From Sordaria brevicollis (Eukaryota > Ascomycota > Sordariomycetes > Sordariales > Sordariaceae), in the NCBI GenBank assembly GCA_033439795.1, contig JAUTDP010000004.1, positions 1,054,001-1,118,000 on the forward strand: 64,000 nt of DNA, written 5' to 3'. Shown here one piece after another: positions 57,991-64,000 of the stretch. The notes beneath the pieces were generated by a model. That model was not told the origin of the DNA, made no database searches, and saw only the letters and a program-made list of their open reading frames with translations. The translations under genes and the position numbers were made by a program. Within the stretch, counting starts at the first letter, position 1, and the number at the start of each line of letters is the position of its first letter.

Positions 57991-58699
57991 CCTCTAGGCG
58001 TCACTTAACAACCATCCGTGGTTGCTCTGTTAAGGTGGAAATTCGAAGCCGCAAGGACGTGGGTGGGACCCTCCGCGTCTAGCACACCCTTTTAGCGATA
58101 ATTGTTAGTGCATCCCCCTGTATCACTCCACCATCTGCCAACTTCTCCCGGAACAGGGGGGGGGGGGGGGGGAAAGACGCCTCTGCCACTCATCAACCCC
58201 TCAACCAAATCAACATTTCAAAACATATAAGCTAAGGTAGGTAAGCTATAAATGACTCTCAGTTCTTGCAATGAAGCCGATATAGAATTTATGCCGTGGC
58301 CCGTGGGTGGGGTCGGGTGGTGAGAGGAAGGAAAGGACAGAGTCAGTTAGAGGAGGTAGGTATCAGCGACGGGAAGGTGGCTCCAGAGAGAGGTCTTTCT
58401 CTAATCTCTGTGTGGAATACTTAAGCTAGTTGTGGTTATGAAGCGTAATTAGTGCATTGCATGCTTGTTATGACTCACTTGATTGTGTATTTGGATATTC
58501 GTCTATGCTGCATGCGTGTCATCGTACTGGTACATGCGTGAAGGTATTCGTCTAATCGTCTGTACGTACCTCTTGTCTAACCGCATTGCATGATGCTCAG
58601 ATCATTGTCCAAACTTCACCACACCGTTACCCCTCTCGCTTTTTCTCCATTCTCTAACTCCTTTTCCCATGCCCAACTCCTTGCTGATGCTTTCTACCT
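57991..58699. other. Intergenic region with 17-G homopolymer
   Basis: Between the relic and the intact Hsp70-like gene. An uninterrupted run of 17 G lies at about 58156-58172. No coding sequence recognised. Confidence 0.55.
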
Positions 58700-60985
58700 C
58701 TAGTCCTCATCCATGTTGACATCTCCATCGACATCAAGCGTCTTGTAAAGATCAGGAACAGCCACCTTGAGAGGAACGTCCTTTTTACCAGGCATCAAAC
58801 ACCTAGTGCCAGCGTCAAAGTAAAGAGGGAGTTTGAAATCCCATGTTTGGCCGCCCGTCAGGTGATTATTCGTCGTGGATGCGAACCTGAGAATGAGGTG
58901 CAGCCTCATGTCATTGCCATCGCCGAGCCAGTTGACCGAATAGGAAAGCTCGCCATCCCCGGGCATAACAACCAGCTTCGGGAGGAAGGTGTATGCTCGC
59001 TTCACATAGACCTTCGGGGGCTGGACGGTACCACTATCTTTGACCTTATGCTTGGTGTCTTGGCCATAGAACGGGTCCATCATCAGCCTGAACCGGTCGC
59101 CGGCTTTAACATCGATCTTGGTCGAAGCGTGAAACTCCCGCTTTTCATGAAATCGCTGCGTGCCATGTTAGTCACAATATCCCGAAAATGCATGCGAGTT
59201 GAAAATGGGTAACAAAGACTTACATAGTACCAGATGGTGTATCCACTCCAATCCCAGTCGTCCAAATTTGCCTGCTTCATTTGCAGGGCAAGTCCAGCAC
59301 CCTGGTTCAGGAACTCACGGACCGTGAGCGCCGTGAATATAGCCCAAAGAATCCCGATGATATTACGCAAGGCCCTGGCAGCAATTCTGTGGTTAGTCAA
59401 CCTAGTATCGATTTTTATGAGAGGAGAAAACATACTCATGAGAGACACCTTGCTTGTTGACCTTCAGGATGGGGTCGAAGCCTGCCGCCTTGATCATGGC
59501 TTCCATGCTGGATGCCAAGACATGATTCAAAAGGCTTCCCCCAGCAGCAACGATCAACGGTTTGTTCTTGAACTTTTGGTTCTTCAGCCAAACAACTGTC
59601 CGCCGGATATGATCCAGGGCTGGCTGATAGGCGGCAGTCCAGCACCTGTCGATCTCGTCGATCGAAAGCCAGACGATGCCTTGGTTGTCATTGTTGTCGA
59701 CAAACGTGAACCTCTCCTCCCGGTAAGTTTTTCCGGGACCCCAGCCGCCGATGAGTTCCTTGATCCTCCGACGAATCGCTGCTTTGGCCTCTGGCTTCAG
59801 AGGCGGATTTGATGGTGTCGATGTCTGCCATTTTTTGTCGCAAGCTTTGACCAATCTATCGGCGAATTGCTCGCTACCACTGCCGATTCCTAGTAGGAAA
59901 GTAGGTTAGAACGAGTTAAATGGTTTCAAACAGATGTCAAAGGGAAAGTCGGGTGAGTGATTCCAACGTACCGAAGGGTTCATCCATCGCAAAAAAGTTC
60001 AACGTATTTCCGCGCTTGGAGTTTACATAATACAAACATCCGTTCTGTTAACCAATATGTTAGCAACGACGCGTTTTTAATACGCTGTTTTCATGATTTC
60101 ATATTCTTTCAACTTACCATACTATGGCCACCAAAGTCAAGGACCAGGCAAGGCCGCTGCTCCTGGGCTTCGCTCATGGCGATTGCCTCGTTCAAGTACA
60201 ATTGCGAGTGGAGGAGGAAGTGAGCAAGCCCCTCTGGCTCGAAAAAGAACTCGATCTTATCCTTTGAGTCGACACGAGTCCAGTTCATTGCTTCGCCGAG
60301 GATCGCAGAGTATTGCTTCTCGAAGTCCAAATCCCACTGTGAGGGAATGGTAATGATTGCCTTTGCGATCCTCCACATATTCCTTGAGCTTGCAATGGAC
60401 TCCTTTGCCTTGAGGATGACATGGTGAAACATCTGGAGCAGTCCCAACCTAAGTCGTTCAATCATCTCCGCAGGGTTCTTGTCCACCTCCGCCTTGAGCT
60501 TGTCAATGAGTGGATACTCATTAAGCAGCGTTTGCTTTGCGCCAGCAAGAATGTAAAAGGCGTATTTTAACGCTACAAGCTCTTGGCCGTCGGAGTCGAC
60601 GTTTTCGCTGTAGATTTTATCATCATCAGGCCTGACGGGACCAAAGACGCAACCATTTGCCGAGAAAGTGAACGAATCGTTGCCGTGTGCTGAATTGTGA
60701 ATCATCAAGACCTTCTCTGGGCCCTCTGGAGGCATCAAACAGGCACGGATTCCTGAACTCCCCAAGTCGATGGCCAGCGTAACATCTTGACTGCGACAAG
60801 CGAAGACAAAGGTAAGTTCACTGCATGCAAGATTGTCCAAAGATACTTTGTTGTGGAAAAGCTTACTAGATCGGAGCGGGCTTTGTAGTACTCCTCGTCG
60901 CCCTTTTATCGGTTACTGGCTTTTTGCCGTTGTTCGTTTTTGCGGCTGCCGTGGCAGCATGCTGTGCTCTGGTTGTTCTACGCAT
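58700..60985 (-). CDS. Hsp70-like (actin-fold) ATPase, full-length form
   Basis: Exons: 60867-60985, 60118-60790, 59972-60044, 59436-59889, 59224-59386, 58700-59155, giving 645 aa. A basic, low-complexity leader (MRRTTRAQHAATAAAKTNNG) precedes the phosphate-1 motif AIDLGSSGIRACLM (about residues 46-59); phosphate-2 is LDFGGHS (about 257-263) and the adenosine motif AAGGS about 403-407. The segment with GAGLALQ and the region with RFRLMMDPFY form the C-terminal part that the 51.7-kb copy lacks. The tail is acidic (VDGDVNMDED). The family is the divergent HSPA12-like Hsp70 group of fungi; the biological role is unknown. First-exon start chosen for the in-phase splice into YQDVTLAIDLG. Together with the two relics and the short gene it forms a local family of four. 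Confidence 0.88.
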
Positions 60986-62069
60986 AGCTCCAGTGAGATC
61001 TGGACAGGAGGCGCAAAAAACGAGCAAGGTATGTCCTGATTAGCAGGCCCAAGGCAAGCGCCACAGGCAGAGGCGAACTTGGAGGTGGGGGAGAGGTTGA
61101 GAATGGAAAGGTTCGACGGGTTCAAGAAATGAAAGCGAGAGGAAGGGGAGGGGAGGGGAGGCCAACTTAAATACCCAGAAGGAGGGTCAAAGCTTCAAGA
61201 GGATTCAGCAAGTGAATGGCGAGGTGGATGACGATGTCCCCGGGCGTTTGTAACGGGCGTTTGTAACAGCTTCGGCGTGTTGGGAAGTTGGGATAAAATA
61301 TCGGAAGGTTTCCGAGCCCGGTCTCAGGAAGGTCATTCTCCAGCATGGAGGGATTTTGTGGAAAATATGATAAAAGCAGATCGTCACAATATGGAAGATG
61401 AGAATACGGGATGACATGGACTGCGGATGGGAGGAATGAGCAGATGGGGTGATATAAGGGACAAAAAGGAGAGAAGGCTGTTGGTGGTGGATGGAGAGCC
61501 CACCGGAGTACGCCAACGCGTACCTCTGGACCAGAACGACAGTCTAAACGGAGGAGTGTGTGTCGCGGGGGGGTCAAATGCGCCACATCTATCTCGAACG
61601 GATGAATGTAGGAGACGAAGGGTATGGCTCATTGGTATTCAGACGATATTCCTGGTAGTACCCGTGTGAATAATGAACAATACGAACAACCAGTTGGGAC
61701 AAAAAGTGGGCAAGACTTCGTTCGACACAAGAGCGCACAATAGGACCAAATGAACGGGCCGTCATCAAAAATCTCCCACGCTTCCATTTCAACTAACGTC
61801 TTATTGAGCCGCGAACACAATACGAGATAGGGAAGTTACTGGATGCCTGGAGGGTCAGTGCGTCAATAAAGAAATAAAACCCACCACACTGCCTTCCACT
61901 TGAACCGGGACTTGACCTCGACCACACAACACTTTTTCTCCCACCAACCAATCTCTCCCTCAACCGGCATCACTCGATTATTTTGCACCATCAGTCAAAA
62001 CTCACCACGCACACTTCTCGCAACACATATCTCCAACATCACACAAGCCCCTTCCACATATTCCGCAAG
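60986..62069. other. Divergent intergenic region
   Basis: 5' regions of the Hsp70-like gene and of the coiled-coil gene. A purine-rich GGGGAGGGGAGGGGAGG run lies near 61145-61161. C/A-rich leader sequence precedes 62070. No gene recognised. Confidence 0.5.
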
Positions 62070-63197
62070 ATGAGGTGGTTCTCGGAGAAGCAATGGGCCA
62101 TGGTGGAGGACAAGTCTGACCTCACACCCGAAGAAATTCCCATCTACTATGCTACCAAGGAAAAGTTGGATGCGCTCAGGAGCGCATATTACCAACTCGA
62201 AAGCAATCTTGACGGGTATCTGATGAAGGTGCTCAGAAAGATCGAAGCGGCAAAGCGAGAGATTAGGCTGTGCAAGGCGAAGCATGATGCCATTCTGGAG
62301 GAGCTCGGCACAACCCACAATATGCCAAACCGGCAGCAGATGCTTTCTGTTTGCGCTGCGTGGGAACCTTGGTGGGATGCCCCCGACTATTTTTACGAGA
62401 GTGAAACCGGCTTGAGGCTGGACATCACGCCGGGACCCACGCATGAGTGGCATGCTGAGTGGAAGCAAAGACTACTGGAATGTCGTACAACTTACGGCCC
62501 CGCTGGTCCTCCGCCATACCCTCCCTTCAATCGTTCTGCGGCTTGGGAAACCAGATCAGCCACTCGAGATCATCCTTTCCCTCTTTACTGGGAGCCAGAC
62601 TCCGAACGACAGCTGGCTTGGGAAAAACAACAGAACGAAAAGAACTCGGATGGTAAGAAGGGGCAGCTCCGCGAGAAACATGTCGAGAAAGGTGCAGACT
62701 TGGACCTGGGGTCAGAACCCGAGGAGGCAGGCCCATCCGACATCATGAAGGCTCTTGCCCACCTTGAGCACTATGCCAATGACCAGCCTGAGGCTACCAC
62801 CGATCACAACAACCCCCGCGCCCTCCCGCCCGCCCAGGTCGCCGAGCAGTCGGGCTCTACCACACGATCCTCCAAGCGCGACAAAGGAAAAGGCAAAGCC
62901 GTGGACCCTCCGTCTATCTCCATCAAGTCCAACGCCGCGCCCATCGCCGCTACCACGTCCACATCTGCTGGCCCGTCGCGCTCTTCTGCCCCCGCACCCA
63001 TCGCGGCTTCCGGACGGTCCATCGCTAGTACCAGCGCTGCCACGACCAAGAACATCTCCAGAACTGCCAACGGCACTACCAAGTCTGCTGCGGTTACCAA
63101 AGGAAACCCAAGCCAAGGGACAATGAAGGAAGATGGTGAGAAGAACACCACCGTTGCGGAGCCCAGGACTCTCAGGATTAAGATCAAATCCGTGTGA
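62070..63197 (+). CDS. Hypothetical coiled-coil / low-complexity protein, stop codon supplied by LTR
   Basis: Single exon from ATG 62070 (MRWFSEKQWAMVEDKSD); the frame is open for 29 codons upstream but without an ATG. 375 aa. Residues about 20-85 are Leu/Lys/Glu-rich and probably helical (ATKEKLDALRSAYYQLESNL). The middle is Trp/Pro/Tyr-rich (WEPWWDAPDYFYE; AGPPPYPPFNRSAAWE). The C-terminal half is Ser/Ala/Thr/Lys-rich with KGKGKAV, a style shared with the 2079-5873 protein. The coding sequence reaches KIKSV and then enters the retrotransposon LTR at 63193: the stop TGA (63195-63197) is nucleotides 3-5 of the LTR. The native 3' end is therefore displaced beyond the element. Function unknown. 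Confidence 0.8.
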   Translation: MRWFSEKQWAMVEDKSDLTPEEIPIYYATKEKLDALRSAYYQLESNLDGYLMKVLRKIEAAKREIRLCKAKHDAILEELGTTHNMPNRQQMLSVCAAWEPWWDAPDYFYESETGLRLDITPGPTHEWHAEWKQRLLECRTTYGPAGPPPYPPFNRSAAWETRSATRDHPFPLYWEPDSERQLAWEKQQNEKNSDGKKGQLREKHVEKGADLDLGSEPEEAGPSDIMKALAHLEHYANDQPEATTDHNNPRALPPAQVAEQSGSTTRSSKRDKGKGKAVDPPSISIKSNAAPIAATTSTSAGPSRSSAPAPIAASGRSIASTSAATTKNISRTANGTTKSAAVTKGNPSQGTMKEDGEKNTTVAEPRTLRIKIKSV

Positions 63198-63482
63198 CGA
63201 ACCGTTACAAGTATAGGAGTATATCGCTGGGATAGAACAATAGAACAACGGTAGTAGTAGCTAAAAGGTACTAATTGATTATAGAAGTTATTATTTATTG
63301 AAGAACCTATATAATGAAGGCCGGGAGGCCTTCTTATATATTAGTTTTTAGTCCGGTAACTACTACGCCGCTAGAGCGGCTATACGGCCGTCGAAAAGGG
63401 CGCCGCCCGGCGCCGCTATACGGCGCCTACGGCTCTACTTCTAATTAGTTAATTAACTACTATATATAATTGGATCGTAATA
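63193..63482 (-). repeat. LTR (3' LTR of copy 2)
   Basis: 290 bp, TGTGACGAACC to GGATCGTAATA, the same length as both LTRs of copy 1 and sharing the GC-rich dyad core at about 63358-63430, including the CTAGAGCGG variant of the right LTR of copy 1. Confidence 0.95.
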
Positions 63483-64000
63483 CGATACCCCTTCTCTTAT
63501 AGCTTTATCTTTAAACGCTACGATATAACTTTAATACGTAATTATTATTCCCTTAGTAAATTTCTACCTTCTAATAATAATTCGGTTAATTAATTTATTT
63601 ACCCTATTTAATTTCCCTTCCTTTCCCTTTTTATTAATTTTTTATAATATTTATACAATTCTTTTTAGTAAATTTTCCCTTTTCTTTCCTTTATTATCTT
63701 TTAATATAATACTTCGTCGTATTATTACCCTTTTTATTATTAAACGGTCCTTTCGCTACGGATCCGCTACTAAAATTCTTATTAATTGTATTAAAATTCT
63801 TAATTAATTATTCGAAATACTTTATTTAAATTATTTTTAATATAAACGGTTTTATATTATAAATTTATCGAAATCGAAATCGTATAGCGAATATATTTAT
63901 TATAAACGCCCTTATAATAATATCGATATAAAAAATAAATATAAATATTATAAATAATATATAAGGTTTTATTCGTTATTAATACGTTTTAATTTCTTCC
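63193..64000 (-). mobile_element. Second copy of the RIP-degraded Ty3/gypsy element (runs off right edge)
   Basis: Begins TGTGACGAACC at 63193 with a 290-bp LTR, then CGATACCCCTTCTCTTATAG (the polypurine tract on the minus strand) and AT-rich interior co-linear with copy 1 at 38193-38710. Same orientation as copy 1. It retains more G/C than copy 1 at several sites. A target duplication of ATCCG (63188-63192) is predicted on the far side, outside the window. Confidence 0.93.

Overview
The window looks like a chromosomal segment of a filamentous ascomycete, most likely a Sordariales fungus of the Neurospora/Sordaria type (inference). The evidence is short GT-AG introns, spaced single genes with long intergenic stretches, and a 7.5 kb AT-rich island. 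That island is an LTR retrotransposon destroyed by CpA-to-TpA changes, the signature of repeat-induced point mutation (RIP).

The dominant feature is an array of ten paralogous SAM-dependent methyltransferase genes of the LaeA/UMTA ('TAM domain') type, called MT1 to MT10 here. MT1 runs off the left edge. MT2 to MT9 lie head-to-tail on the minus strand between 11 and 46 kb, and MT10 is on the plus strand near 55 kb. Most have five exons with nearly invariant sizes: an S/P-rich first exon, about 185 nt, 111 nt, 518 nt (the catalytic exon) and 149 nt. Single copies have lost or gained introns. MT3 carries a 1-nt frameshift in its last exon. MT9 is split by the retrotransposon at a splice donor and also carries two TGG-to-TAG stops.

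Layout: MT1 end (1-572); a large low-complexity protein (2079-5873); two MITE-like elements, the second supplying the stop codon of a secreted protein gene (9312-10247); MT2-MT8 (11-34.7 kb), with several unrelated MITE-like inverted-repeat elements between them; MT9 with the chromovirus-type Ty3/gypsy element (37903-45458, 290-bp LTRs, TTACA target duplication). To the right come a metallo-beta-lactamase-fold hydrolase (47652-48719) and a small protein with a mitochondrial-type presequence (49113-49724). A group of Hsp70-like (actin-fold ATPase) loci follows: a 5' relic at 50.0-50.5 kb, a 397-aa gene at 51.7-53.1 kb, a 3' relic at 57.3-58.0 kb and an intact 645-aa gene at 58.7-61.0 kb. MT10 lies inside this group. 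The last gene (62070-63197) takes its stop codon from the LTR of a second copy of the retrotransposon, which runs off the right edge.

The MT genes share small promoter motifs, and some upstream blocks recur hundreds of bases away. This suggests duplication of whole units including 5' flanks. No partner genes of a recognisable biosynthetic cluster (PKS, NRPS, terpene cyclase, P450) were seen. What ten related methyltransferases do together is not evident from sequence. All exon boundaries and residue positions were worked out by eye and by consistency between paralogs.
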